DNA from: Epiperipatus broadwayi
Taxonomy: Eukaryota; Onychophora; Udeonychophora; Euonychophora; Peripatidae
Assembly (NCBI GenBank): GCA_028023455.1
Contig: JAQFVV010000001.1
Coordinates: 18,649,713-18,713,712 of the forward strand
Direction: 5' to 3'
Length of the DNA: 64,000 bases
The notes below the pieces were generated by a model that made no database searches, was not told the DNA's origin, and was given only the letters and a program-made list of their open reading frames with translations. Both the position numbers and the translations under genes were made by a program. Positions 1 through 14,149 of the stretch are shown here, piece by piece (the stretch's first letter is position 1; every line of letters begins with the position of its first letter).

Positions 1-386
1 TTTTTTTTTTTTTTTTAACTTTGACAATATTTTTAGTTTTTATAAACACCAAGAAATTAAAACTTTAAAATGTAAGATTATCTATTCAAAATTATTAAAA
101 CAAAAAAAATTACTTCATAAATGTTTTTTTAAATATATGTACATAAATTTTTTTTAAAAATCACATTAAATTTAAAAAAAAAAACATATTATTTCCAAAT
201 CAATAATAATTTCTGATATGCCCATACATATCTAATCTTTTATTATTATCATCATCATTATTATTATTTTGATTATATGCATTTTTTTAATATCTCAAAT
301 TCATAGTTTCTTTCATGGCTAAATTGAATAACCTTACTGATGTAACTTCTATTAGATTACAAGTGTATATAATCTTACCATTACAC

Positions 387-438
387 CACACAAACACACA
401 CACACACACGCATATATATATATATATATATATATATA
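387..438. repeat. compound (CA)n-(TA)n microsatellite
   Basis: A run of CA dinucleotides passes directly into a run of TA dinucleotides. It is one of several CA/TG-to-TA compound microsatellites in the window; others are near 4849-4872 and 42224-42258. No gene lies nearby. Confidence 0.9.
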
Positions 439-729
439 GTTTATTACAATTAATTTTAAATATTTAAATGATAATTTGAAAGCAATGTTATCTAAAAATG
501 AGTTTGATTAAAAACTCTGCCTTGTTACCACTTTATATGTATTTATATGTAATATTACATCAGAAGATGTAATAAACTCAAATAGAAACTGTATCACTGT
601 ATTTTATGAGGTTTCAACAGGTTTCCTGAGCTGCTGATGAAGTCAGGTTTATTGATAAAAATGTGTCTGACAACAGGTTATTTTTTTTCATCAAACATTG
701 CAAATTAAAAAGAATGTTAGTGTCTATGG

Positions 730-1056
730 TCATTAAAAAACTACAGAAACCAAAATATATAGATGCTGAACTGGGTTCAGATATTATGACTATACAAATG
801 AATTAGTGATTAAAACATTAATGTGTTTTTAATTTGGAATCGTAGTTTCAAAGATAACTAACAAGGTAAAAGGTGACTGCTGTCAGGATTTATTACATCC
901 AAAGATCTAGATACAATGCTCTCAAATCAAAAGCTCTGGTCAAACCCCTAAACCAAAAACTAGTCTGGGGATTATGGATGGGTATGCACTATATAGAGAT
1001 TTTGATGCACCAACATTCTAGAATCCATTGCACTAGGTGGCATTAATGTATGAACA
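730..1056 (+). repeat. dispersed repeat R1, copy 1
   Basis: This noncoding repeat of about 330 bp recurs at 29440-29640 and four times in 55670-57020. Shared landmarks, in order, are a CTGAACTGGGTTCAGAT-like start, a stretch reading AACATTAATGTGTTTT, a GTGCTCTCAGATCCAAGG-like block, a GGATGAGTAGGCAC-like block, and a CATTGATTACTCTGG-like end followed by a CTGTATGAAG-like segment. This copy is diverged. No ORF or terminal inverted repeat was recognised, so the class (old SINE/LINE tail or MITE) is unknown. Confidence 0.6.
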
Positions 1057-4000
1057 AAATTGCTACTGTGTTAAAATTTTATTGCAGTGTAATATTTTTG
1101 TTGCAAATTTTAATGCTAACAGGAATGGCAATTCCTGTTCTATTTTGTTTGTTCGAGCAATGTTACAGGCTAGTTGTTATGTTAATAATAATCATTCATT
1201 CATTCATTCCAGTTTCTCTAAGATAGCAATCTATTTATTTAAAAAAAATTTTTATATGTTACCTTTTTTTTTTGCTTTTGTATATAAATATTAGGTTTAA
1301 TCAGGAAGCAAAAAAAATCTGCATTCTCTTACTATAAGCATGTTATAATAGGAACTTTTCATAATATGCTTATCAAAAAATATATACATTTTAATTTCAT
1401 TTAAAAAGTTTATTTTTATATGTAAAATGCATTTTTATTTATTTCGATTATATTTTTATTAATAAACCTAAAATATATTTAATTTATATGTGTACTAATG
1501 TTTTTAAAATGAAAACATTTCATGTGGCTTGCTTGTGAGGGGAAAAACTAGTTTATTTTTATTTTTCAAAAAAAATTAAATACATAATTGATTTTAAAAT
1601 TACTTTGCATTTTTAAAAACATTTAATAACTTTTAAGATGTTAACTATTATAATTTTTTTTATAAATTAAATTTAAGATGAAGGTAATATACATAAATAA
1701 TTGAAACTAACAACTTAAGTCTCATATTAGTTATAAGTAACCTTCTCTGAAAAGATAAATCATTAAGTATTCAGCTCTTCTACAACTTTAAACATTTAAA
1801 GTAATATATAAAAGTTATTAATAACTACTTATTAAGTTAGAGACTATCATATTATTATTAGCTCAGATATAATATTTTAATTTTTAGAGTGTTCTTTCAT
1901 TATGGTGGAGTAAATTTATAGTAAGTGTTATAATTATCCATTTTTGTAAAAACCTACAGAAAACACTGTGTGCCTTATGCAAACATAAGTTATACTTCTC
2001 ATACATAATTTTACAAAGAGATGTCAGAATAGTACTGTAACTTTTAGTTTTTGACTTGTGATCATTTTTTTCAAATGTCAACATTATTTTTATAAGAAGA
2101 AATTGGCTGGACATTTTTACTAGATTCTAGGATTATTAAAATAATTTACAGATGGGCTGTAATACATACAGTTTTAAATAATATATTTTTACATTATATT
2201 TTAAATTATTTTTGACTAAAAACTACTTTTAATTGTCATTTTCAGTATTACAATTTTTAAAATTAGTTTGTAAACGAATTGGCTAGATAATTATATATAC
2301 AATGTATATGTTTATTTATAAGAATTACAAACATATATACATTTTGCACATGAGTAAATTGGCTTATTTTAGTTATGTGTTATTTTTTTCCATCTATATG
2401 AATGTTATTATTAAAATAAAACTCTGAACAAAAATTATTAATAGTTAATATTTATTTTAATAGAAAAAAAGATTTCTAAAAATATTTTTTTAAAAAACTA
2501 GGACTAGAAACTGTTAGATGAATGAAGGTTTCTCATTTTCAAAATAATATTAATAATCTTGAAAAAAGTTACAATTTTCACGGTGTAGTATGTTGATAAT
2601 AAATGTAGTTTTTAAAAAACCATTTTCTTCCAGTTATTTTTAATATTATTTTTTTTCCTTTTAAATTTAATTTGTCTGTAAAAATATAATTTAACTTAAA
2701 TACTAAATTACAAAATATCTTAAAATGTCAGTAACTCATAGAGCAAACTTTAATAAAATGCTACATTTTTATTTGTTTTCTGTTGGTCCATTAATTTATC
2801 TTAATGATGTAATAATTATATTTATAAAGTGCATGCTCATTATGTAAAGTAATATTTATTAAGGCCTACAGATGTTCCTACTGTCATTTTTTCAGGTGCA
2901 TAGTCTTAAGGTTATAGCCTTTTAAATATTACTTAATGATGTAAACAAACTTGGATATGCTCTCATTTTTCTGATCAAACCAACAACAGTTTTTTAAACT
3001 TTATTTAAATATATATAATTAATTTTGCAAAATGTTTTCATAATAATCAATAAAAAATAAATTATTTTATATTTATTTACATTTATATATTTTTTTTAAA
3101 TATATATTTATATATTTTTTTTAAATATATATATATATATATATTAAAATTTACATTAAATAAATCGTTCCATATATTAAAAACAAATCATAATTGCAAA
3201 TGTCTGCTTACAAATTGTCAAAATTTATTATCCTAATCTTTGGTGATAATTTAATAATTATAAATAAAATTTTAAATTTTAGGACAGTATTTGGTAGATT
3301 TATGATTATTTTATAATTATTCATTCAAGATTCCAACTAAGATCACATTACAAACATTAAATATTTCATTAATTTATTTTCTTCTCAATTTTAGCATAAT
3401 TGAGCAATAGGAAATAAATGAAGAAAGTCATCATTCCATAACTCAATGTAGTTCCATGAAATTTATTTTAATATCTGGATATTTCAAATATAATTTTTTA
3501 GAATATTTTTTGTGTAAATTAAATTTCCAGTAAACCAAGTCAAATTGAGTTAATTCTATTATAGAATAAAGATTTTAAAATGTGATTAAGATTGAAATTT
3601 TGTCTCAATTAGGGTTTGGTGGAAAATAATTGCAATGTTTAATTTTAAAACTCTTATACTGAAATATATAATTTTTGAATATATTTAAAATAATTAATTT
3701 TAATAGTCTTTTTTTATGTTATTTAATGATCATTATTACACTTTCTAAACTTTATTGTTTTTTACAGTATATTATTTGTATGAATGATTTTATATTTTTA
3801 TTATGTGTTAGATAGTTATTATGACAATTGAATTTTAACAGGTGCATTAAAAAATGTCAATGTGGTATAATTTATGAGAAAAAGAGTTTAAATTAAGTTA
3901 AAAACCAGTAATCATTGCTATGATTACGATATTGTGACAAAGATATTGAAAGCATGCACATATTACATTAAGACTATTTCACTGTTAAGCGTTTTCTACT

Positions 4001-4116
4001 TGGCATTTCCAAGCATTCAAATGTTAATTGTATTTAGTATTATGAATTCCAAATCATGCATGACATTATTTTAATTTATTCTTTTTTTATACATGCATAT
4101 TATTTAGTATAACATT
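1057..4116. other. AT-rich noncoding stretch
   Basis: Homopolymer-rich A/T sequence with short random ORFs only. A local tandem duplication of a TATTTTTTTTAAATATATAT-like unit lies at about 3070-3140. I see no coding motif, RNA gene or terminal repeat that I can support. Confidence 0.5.
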
Positions 4117-4337
4117 AGAAACCAGTAACCACCTAAACATACCAATATAGATAGTAATCAATATTTCTCACTGTTGTCAAGGCAATATCTCTCCTTTTAA
4201 GAATAAGTGTGGAAATTCACTCTTACTAATGGTCCAATGAATATATATGGACACTTAAAGATTGCAACTTGATCACAGAGATTGAAGAAATATTGATTAC
4301 TGTCTATATTGCTATGGTTAGGTGTTTACTGGTTTCT
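4117..4337. mobile_element. MITE-like foldback, family A (copy 1)
   Basis: Terminal inverted repeats of about 50 bp begin AGAAACCAGTAACCACCTAA and end with its near-complement TTAGGTGTTTACTGGTTTCT. The interior carries the phrase TGTTGTCAAGGCAA and a GATTGCAACTTGATCACAGA segment. Both are shared with 30063-30225, and the first also with 42046-42230, which defines a small nonautonomous family. It has no coding capacity. The arms are about 85% complementary by eye. Confidence 0.7.
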
Positions 4338-6360
4338 AGTGGTTACATATTATCCAATTATCTCCTTCAAACAAGTGAATAAAGATATCAAAAAAAAGGT
4401 AAATGTTATCCAAAATTTAGGGTTCATAGTAATATATATTTTCAGGCCATTAACTTAGTTTAAATTTTATATTTGTACTAGTAATAATATATTAATCTCT
4501 AGTCCAATAAATAATATGTTCTGTCACTTTGAGTGCTCAAACTTCTTATGTAGTCAGAAATAATGAAGCCATTGGGTTATTTATTTATTTGTATTAATAG
4601 AGTTGGCCTGTTTATATAAAAGATGGTAAATAGCTATTAAGGATGTTGAACTTGTATATTAACTTGTAACAAAATGCAAATGAAAAATAATGAGTAATGA
4701 TGAATTAATACATTTGAGAAACTTTGATGATCTGGGCCAACTGATGAAAATACTTCAGCAGAAATATATTTTGGAGATCATGAGTATTTTTGATGTCTAT
4801 TTATTTGTTTGAAGAAGAGTAATATTTAAAAACATTTTCTTTCAATGATATATATATATATGTGTGTGTATGTATTTAACAGTTCGCATTTATAAAAAAA
4901 AAAAGAAATTCAAAATAATGTCAAGCATAGTCAAAATAAGAGTCATATATCACATGACCCTATCTCTTAATCTTGTAAGTTATAAACAATGAGGATTGTC
5001 AATTCCTCTACAAGCTTTATGATAAATGTTTCACCAAAGCCAGCACTTAAAATATCTCTGTCAGGAACCCCTCCCCAAATCCCTGACCATGGTTTCGTGC
5101 TTTGGCACTCCTCAGAGCAATGTCAAGCACGGTTTGGAGTCTAAAAGTATAGCCACATTGACTTATAGCTTAGTTTAAATTCTACATGTGGGCTAATAAT
5201 TTAATAAAATAATCTTTATCCTAATAAAAATTTACTCCTTTTGATATACTTACCTAAAAGCAGATAAATCATCGTTAGATTGTACAAAAGTACAACCTTA
5301 AATATATGTGTAGATATTTAAAAAGATGTTAAAAAGTTTTAATTTATTAATCTTATACTCAAATTATTATTATTATTATTTTGCATTTGGTTGGTAAAAA
5401 ACATTTTATATTTGATCAACATTCTTAAGTTTATTTATAAAACTGTAATGAAATTTAAATGCTTATCTTGTCTCATTTTAGATTTTATGAAAATTTAATT
5501 AGATTAAGAAGATTGTAATAATTAATTATATGTCTACTAATTTAATGGACAAAATATGATAAACAAAAATAAAAAGTGAAAACATTATTCTTAATAATAT
5601 ATGGTAAGTTAATTTTATTTGTTTACTAATAAAAATTCTTACTCTTATTCTTTTATAAAGTCATAAAAAAAAGTAAAAATTTTCTATGAATTTTCCAAAA
5701 ATAATATTAATGCAAACTTAAAATTTAAATAAATAAGTCATAAGATAAAATAGTATAATAACTTTTAAATACGAGGAACACAAGTTAAACTGATAATGTT
5801 TATATACATAAAAAGAAAAACTGTCTTTAAATAATTTACTGCATGCCAACGTTTTTTAACGACGTCCATTATAAAAGAACAATGAAAAACAATGATCCTA
5901 CATTTTTAATTGTTTCATAAATAACGTTAATAGGCAAATACAAGAAAAGATTACATTCTGGTAAAACGTTAAATAAATAATTTGCTGACCATTTCTTTTG
6001 ACCCGGGAGGGGGGTCATAATTATAGCATTTAAGCTTGTTAATCCAACTGATATTCTTTACTAAGAATAGCAAACGATATCCATTTACCGACCAATATTG
6101 GATAGTTGTGTAGGTTGGCTATGAGGCTGTTATCTAAAAGAACAAAAAAATCCCTGATCATTCTTTGAACATTTTTTTAAGTTCAAACCATGCTTAGAGA
6201 ATACTTTTTATGTTTTATTCACCTTAGATTTGAATCTAGGCCATAGACAAGAAGATAAATATACCACTATAGTAAATTATATGCTACCACTATAATATGA
6301 AACTTTCAATATATTTATATGTTATGTCATAGAGTTAATACTTATATATATATATATACT
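4338..6360. other. AT-rich noncoding stretch with a GC-richer patch
   Basis: Mostly A/T sequence. A GC-richer patch at about 5030-5150 reads like old repeat DNA (CAGGAACCCCTCCCCAAATC) but matches nothing I recognise. A second patch is at about 5998-6140 (GACCCGGGAGGGGGGTCAT). No coding motif was seen. Confidence 0.4.
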
Positions 6361-6492
6361 TGTAATCCTAATAAAAATAATAAATTTAATGGTAATAAGC
6401 TATTATAAACAGTCTTTAAATACTTCTGCAGATTAAAAGACTGTTTATAATAGTTTATTACCGTTAAATTTATTATTTTTATTAGAATTACA
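6361..6492. mobile_element. near-perfect hairpin MITE
   Basis: An inverted repeat whose arms of about 60 bp are nearly perfectly complementary. The left arm contains AATGGTAATAAGCTATTATA and the right arm TATAATAGTTTATTACCGTT. They are separated by a loop of about 15 bp around TACTTCTGCAGATT. A TA-rich tract lies immediately to the left. The compact size, high arm identity and lack of coding suggest a young MITE or a recently formed hairpin. No clear target-site duplication can be assigned. Confidence 0.7.
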
Positions 6493-7221
6493 ATTTTGTT
6501 TTAATTAACGAATATTTTATTTATAGTATATATACATACTTGCATATTATTGTTAAATAAATAGAAAAACTGAAAACTATTGTAAGATTAAGAGATAACT
6601 TTTGAACCATGACTATATAACATATATTTGTGTAATAGACTTATCATAAAATTTAGAAAAATAAAATCCATGTTCAATAAATTATAGATTAAATCCATAA
6701 AAAAAAGTTGTTCAATTGAACGTTAGGTAACATTACATTAAAAAGATATATAATAGCATTAGCCTAAATTTTTGTGAAAGTGGACATCATCAAAGTTTAT
6801 TTTAAAATAGAAAAACAAATAAATATCTGGGAACATATTGATAATTTTTTTATAAAAAAAAACACTCAAATTTTATTTTTATAACACTGGTGGGTTTGCA
6901 ATACAATCTGCATATATACAAGATAATTTACCTTGAAATAATAATAATGAGAAGTAAAGTTAAATTACTTTTTCTTAAATAATGACAGAAATTTCTAGGC
7001 AAGCAATAAGCCTATAGTTTCTGATAACTATGTAAAAACACCCTGTCTTGTGAATAATAAATTAAACCAATTTTATTTAACAGATATTATTTTATTCTTG
7101 TATTTGTTATTATCTACATTTAATTTCATATACATTCCTCACCCATAGGCAAAAGAAGGCTTAGTATTTTTTTGTTTTTTTTTTGCTTACTGATTTCAGG
7201 GATAATACTTCCAAACTTAGC

Positions 7222-9565
7222 ACATTATTTGGTAATTTATGGTTAGGTGTACTGTGGCCACTAGGCAGTGCTGCAGTATCATCAAGAACCCCTAAGAAGC
7301 CTGCAAGTGATAAATTTCTATCCAAAAATCACAGAAATTGAAAAATTAAAATGCTTAAGGCAAAGTAAATCAAACAAATCCTTCTAAAATACAAATAAAA
7401 AAAAACACAAAATGCTATAAAATTAGAATTACAAAAACAGAAATATATGTCAAATGCAACACACCCCTTCCACAATGAAAAATTTCTATCCAAAAATTGC
7501 TGAAATCAAAAAATTAAAATGTCTAAGGCAAAGAAATCCCTCTAAAATACAAATTAAAAAAAAAATAAAGAAAACACTCTAGAATTCGAATTACAAAAAC
7601 AGAAAAACTATAATAGTAAATCTGAAAAAAATTAATGAAGCTTCATTAATGGCAGATGGCAGAAATGCAATCAGTGAAAATGCATCAAATGCAATACCCC
7701 CCCTTTTGCATCAAGGATTTGATCAAAAATAAGTAAAATGCAAAATACAAAATAATCATGAATGTTATTTTCAAAAATTTATGAAATAAAAGAAAAAATA
7801 TAATACTAAATGTCAAAAAAATTATCGAAGCTTCATTAATGGTGTGTGGTGTACCTATTAAATAATTAAACATATATAACAATGAGCTCATAGCTATTTA
7901 AAAAATAAAACTAGCTATAAAATACAAAAGCTGAAATTGGTCTAATATATAAAACACAACCTCTCCCAGCATGATTATAGTTAGCTTCATTTAAATATTA
8001 TAAGTTTTTAAAATAGATTTATAGAGATCTGCAGTGAAGAAATATTACCATTTTTCTTAAAGATTTTAAAAGATATATATAATTGCACTGTAACCTATTA
8101 CACATAACAGTTTGTACTTGCAAAATGAAATGTGAAGTAATAGACCTCACCCAATTGCTTGCATAATAGCCTTTTCACATGAAACATGTATTTGCTTGGA
8201 CTGACAAATTTAATCAAAATGTAACTGAATAATCTTTTGAAATACCTGCTTAGTTTTATTATGATGTATTAATTATTTTTAAGTGCTAAAAATACAAGTT
8301 GTTGGTATTATTTTTATTTTATGATGGTATTAATATGGAATTTTTTTTTACACAGATGAAAGAATATTAAACATTCATGCATAAACCTTCAAGCAATATT
8401 TCAAAAACCCATGCTAAAATTTAAGTAGATATAGTGTCTTACCACCTTTTCCTACTCAAAATGATGAAAATTTGGGATCTCCCAAAGACTGAACATAAGG
8501 CAGTGGAGGTCTTCCAAAATAAAAGTGTTCTACCCTCTTAAAATGCATTGGAATATTATATTTTGTTTGCTAAAGCCTGTTGTTAAATTCTGCCATCATT
8601 GTGGTATTTTTAAAACCACAAAATAACCACTATTGGACTATCTTTAAATAATTTTGCTCAAAATTTGAATCTTCTTTTTAATAGATTTTTATCTGCAAAT
8701 ATCAAGTGCCTACTACTAGTGCCGGACAACTCATCCTTGGAAAAAATTGGTAATATTTCTTCATTGCAGATCTCTATAAATCTATTTTAAAAATTTATAT
8801 TTAAATGAAGCTAGTTATAATCATGTGTAGGGGGGTGTTTTATATATTCAACCAATTTCTGTTTTTGTATTTTATAGCTAGTTTTATTTTTTAAATAGCT
8901 ATAAGCTCATTATTATCTATATCTGCCATTAATGAAGCTTCATTAATTTTTTGATATTTAGTATTATACTTTTTCCTTTACTTCACAGGCTTTTGAAAAT
9001 AGCATTCATAATTTTTTTGTTTTTTGTATTTTGCATTTTACTTATTTTTGATCGAATTCTTGATGCCAAAGGGGGGTATTGCATTTGATGTATTTTCACC
9101 AATTGTATATTCTGCCACCTATCATCAATGAAGCTTCATTAATTTTTTTTAGATTTACTATTATAGTTTGTCTGTTTTTGTAAATCAAGTTTTACAGCAT
9201 TTTCTTCGATTTTTTTAAAATTTGTATTTTAAAAAGATTTGTTCAATTTACTTTGCCTTAGGCATTTTAATTTTTTGATTTCAGTGATTTTTGGATAGGA
9301 ATTCTTTATTGGGGGGGGGGGGGTTGTGTTTGACATATTTTCACTGATTTTTGTTTTTGTTATTCAAATTTTATAGTGTTTTTTTTTTTTATTTGTATTT
9401 TAGACGGATTTGTTCAATATATTTTGCCTTAGGCTTTTCAATTTTTCAATTTCAGTGATTTTTGGATAGAAATTTATAACTTGCAGACTTCTTGGAAGTT
9501 CTTGATGGTAATGCAGCATCACTTTAGTGGCCACAGTACACCTAACCATAAACTATCCATTATTT
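7222..9565. repeat. giant inverted repeat, arms about 0.83 kb
   Basis: The left arm (about 7222-8056) and right arm (about 8742-9565) are reverse complements over most of their length, with indels. The outer ends carry TTTATGGTTAGGTGTACTGT and its complement. The inner ends carry GCAGTGAAGAAATATTACCA and its complement. The spacer is about 685 bp. Within each arm a degenerate unit of about 170-180 bp recurs, marked by TTTCTATCCAAAAAT, AAGGCAAAG, CTTCATTAATGG and a C-run. No transposase-like reading frame was found in arms or spacer. It is a large foldback-type structure of unknown origin. Confidence 0.8.
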
Positions 9566-9644
9566 ATATTCAGTGTTCCAAAAAGACTGTAGTAAAGAAT
9601 ATTTTTTATAATATTTTATACTTTTTTAGTATTATATACATAGA

Positions 9645-10490
9645 AAATGACGATAATTCATGTTTTTGCCTCAACAAGTTTATATTGTGATGAAGAATTT
9701 TAAAAAGTTTATATGGATGCATAAAATTCTTTTGTTCACATCAAACATTTTTTTTATAAATTGTTATGGCAGACTTTAATACTAGAAATACATAATGAAT
9801 GAAAGATAAGACTACTGTGGATATATTTGGTTATAAAAAAAAAAATTAAAATTAACAGAATTGTGTAATTTGGAAAAAAAATTGAAAAATTTAATGAAAA
9901 TATATCAGAAATGGATTATATTTTGAATAATAATTAATATGCATTTCAAGATTGTAATGTTTTAATAAATTGGACAAAATATGTTATAATCAATTAATAA
10001 GATGTAAGGATGAAAATAATTAAGAGAAGATTAACAGTTTATATTCTTACACTATTAAAACACTCCATGAAATTAATTTCAAAATTGCTATCATTTTAAA
10101 ATATTGACAGACTTTGAAGAATGTTCAAACTTAATTGAAATAAATAAGAAGGCAAGTGATACTCTAACTATAAGAAAGATAACTAACACAAAAGGCAATA
10201 ATTTATCTGAAAATTTTCAACAGAGACAATGCAATGTATGAAATAAAGTATGAATATAAAAATATTTAAAAAATTGAATATCTTAAGTTTTGAAAAATGG
10301 GTAAAAGAGATAGTTATAATACAAGAAAATATATGTTTAAATTGTAAAAATGTAGAAGATAATAAAACTTCAGAAGTATAAAACAACATAACTGTATTTG
10401 AAGAAACATATTTTAGTAAGAAAAAAAAAATGAAATTATTACTAAAAAGAGAGAAACATTATAAAATGTATGAAAGAGTTCTACTAAAAA
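9645..10490 (+). pseudogene. RTE-type LINE remnant, endonuclease part
   Basis: This is a decayed apurinic/apyrimidinic-type endonuclease domain of an RTE-clade LINE, read by hopping frames. In order I see MTIIHVFASTSLYCDEEF (family form is close to IIQVYAPT), MADFNT (the catalytic GDFN block) at about 9766, and SEMDYILNN followed by FQDCNVLINW at about 9910-9960 (family NEIDYIL and later DVxVI). INQLIRCKDENN then sits where SDHRLVR is expected. Multiple stops and shifts show it is dead. The rest of the element resumes at about 13800, beyond the inserted LINE. The RTE assignment is inference from motif order. Confidence 0.65.
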
Positions 10491-10492
10491 AA

Positions 10493-10625
<133 letters not shown>

Positions 10626-10769
10626 TCAATTCAATTCATTTATTTAAGTGCTAAACAACAGCATAAAGCCAATTACAGCTTGCACATACAATAAAAGTGA
10701 AAATAAAACATATAACATAAAATGAAAATATAAATGTATACATAATAAAGTAAAATTTAAAAGACAAAA

Positions 10770-13516
10770 TCAAACTTCACATTTCAGTTTAACAAGATTA
10801 CAAAATTTCTTATAATCAATGTCACACAGATTAAGGTTACTCCCAATTTGATTGTATAAAGAGGGTAACCTAAATGAAGGAGAAAATTTAAGAATATTAG
10901 AACAGCATGTTTGAATCCAATATACACAAGTAGACCTAGTATCATAACTCAAAGACCTAACTGAGATAGTTGAAACTATATCTGATAAAATAACCTGTTT
11001 ATTAACAATTTTATAAAAATATTTCAAATCCCTATACTTTCGTCTAGATGAAAGATTAATCATTTTACCCTCCCAAGAAACATATTTGAAAAACTTTTTT
11101 GAAATAGACTGCAACAAGTTACATCCTTGCAAAGAACTAGGGTTCCAAATTATTGAACCATATTCAATAATAGAAAGAACCAATGAAAAAAACAATTTCC
11201 GTTTAGTATCATTACTGAACTGATAACCATGTCTAAGAATGGCACCCATAACCTTAAAAGCTTTACCAACAATCATTTCAAGATGAGGAGTAAAAGATCC
11301 ATTACAAGAAAACATAATTCCAAGATCTTTTTGGCATTTAACTGAAATAATTTTATGAGAATTGATATAATAATAAAACTGTAAAACTTCAGATTTTTTG
11401 GAATAAGAAATAAAGGAACATTTATCAAAATTAACTGTCATATTATTTGACTGACACCAAGCACTAAAATTATCAATATCCTTCTGAAGGAGAACACAAT
11501 CGTTCACTGATACAATTCTTCTAAAAATCTTCGGGTCATCAGCATAGCTTAACAGAAAAGAATATCTCAAGCAATCATTAAGATCATTAATGTAAACATT
11601 AAACAGCATGGGTGCTAAAATACTACCCTGTGGAACACCTAAATTGCATTCAAAATTAAATGAAACTTTATTATTGAATTTAATATATGCTGTACGACTA
11701 CATAGAAATGATTGAAACCAATATACAAGTTTATTAGAGAAACCTATTTTATGTAATTTATGAAGTAAGACACTGTGATCAACTTTATCAAAGGCTTTTG
11801 ACAAATCAAAATAAATAACTCTAGTCTTTGACGATCTTCAATAGCATGAGCTATATGATCATAAATTGTCAGTAGATTACTATCAATTGATCTATTAGGA
11901 CTAAAACCATGTTGAGAAGAAGAAATTATCTTACCCACATCTGAAATAATTTTATTATAAATACATCTCTCAAAAATTCTTGCAATGATATGCAAAACAG
12001 AAATCGGTCTATAATTAGAAACACAATCTCGATCACCATTTTTGAAGATTGGAACCATTTTAGCACATTTCAAAACACTAGGAAAAGTACAAGAATTAAG
12101 AGACAGATTAAAAACAAAGGCAAGAGGTACTGCAATAAATTTGGCTAGCCCCTTATAAATAAAAGAAGGAATATTATCACATCCTAAACTAGAGTGAGTC
12201 TTAAGCCTCCTAATAGCTACAATAACATCTTCCCTAGAGATATGATCAATTGTATATTTAGCACTAGACAAATTGCCAGGAAATGCAATTTTAGAATCAA
12301 TCCCATGTTGTGAAAAGTATAACTCTGCAAAATGTTTAGAAAAATCATCTGCATTTAATGCAGAACTGTGAGCCATTTGAATTTTTTTCTTACCCAAGCC
12401 TGAATTATTAACAAAATTCCAGAATTCTCTAGGATTAGAAGAAATATTAATTTCAATTTGTTTTATATACTCTTGTAAATCTCATTTATAGATATATTTA
12501 GCCAATCTTCTAAAATTGATAAAATTATTATAATAAATTATATTCTGTGTCTTAAAATAGAGTCTATGATGATAAGATTTTCTTTTAATAATCTTAATAA
12601 GAGTATATGAAAACCACAGAGGATAACCTTTGTTAAACGATAATTTATTAGGAATATATACATCAATAAAAACATTAAAAATTTTCAAAAAATAATCCAA
12701 GCAAAAATTCACATCATTAAATGAGTACATATTATTCCAATCAACTTCAGAAAATTTTCTACAAAGATCAACATAATTACCCCTCCCATAATCCCTTTTC
12801 ACAACATTAGAACAAGTAATTTTAGAATAACACATCTTAATATAAAATTTGATAGGTGGATGATGAACATCAATTGGAAAAGAAACAGAGACAAAGTGAA
12901 AATTACTAACTATTGGTACATTACAAAGAACACAATCTAAAGTACACTGAAAACTATTAACAACAGGGTTATATTGTTGAAGCCCAAACAATTTGCAAAA
13001 TCTAAGCATTCTTAAAGCTTTCTGAGATAATAAAGAATAATGCATAATAATCTTACCCTTAAATAAATCAGGCATATTCAAATCACCAACAATGATAATA
13101 TTATTATATCTAATCAAAAAATCTTCAAGTGCTGTCAAGAAGTAATCAAGTTCTAAAAGTGAGATATTAGGTTTAAAATAAATATTTCCCAATATACATT
13201 TAAAATTATGATCCATGTAAACTTCACACCATGTAGATTCACATACAGAAGAAGTAAAACATAGATCTTTATATAAAACATTTTTATTGATAGCAATAAG
13301 AGTACCACCTCCTCTAGCTGCATATTCTAAAGATCTATCTGTACGTAAAATATTATACCTATTATCAAGGAAAGAACAATCAGAAAATTGTTGATTTAAT
13401 CAAGTCTCTGTAAAGAATATCAAATCAAAATGCTCTGTTTCAAAGAATTGTTTAATTTCCACACACTTAGTTCTCATCCCTCTAACATTCATATAAAAAC
13501 AAGACAGCCCTACCAT
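10770..13516 (-). pseudogene. LINE endonuclease/reverse transcriptase ORF2
   Basis: A nearly full-length ORF2 of about 915 codons. The likely start is the ATG at 13516 (MVGLSCFYMNVRGMRTK), matching the usual N-terminus of Jockey-group endonucleases. The endonuclease shows FFTET, RGGGTLIAI, IIIVGDLNMPD and a terminal HHPP. The reverse transcriptase shows VPIFKNGDRD, NYRPISVLH, SSSQHGFSPNRS, FDLSKAFDKVDH (motif A), GVPQGSILAPMLF (motif B) and YADD (motif C, about 11535-11550). Only three lesions are clear: a TGA where TETW is expected near 13400, a TGA at 12479-12481, and a frameshift just before motif A at about 11805-11835. The catalytic aspartates are intact. The low lesion count argues for a recent insertion. 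The Jockey-group name is inference; CR1/L2 relatives are not excluded. Confidence 0.88.
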
Positions 13517-13650
13517 ATTAAATTAAAAATAAATCAAAACAAAAAAAATAAATGAAATCAAGTAAAGAAAAATGTAAGTAAGTATAGTGAATAAAGAAAA
13601 TAAGAAATAAAAGAAAATAAAGAAAATAAGAAATCAAAGAAAACAAAGAA

Positions 13651-14140
<490 letters not shown>

Positions 14141-14149
14141 CTCATAAGT

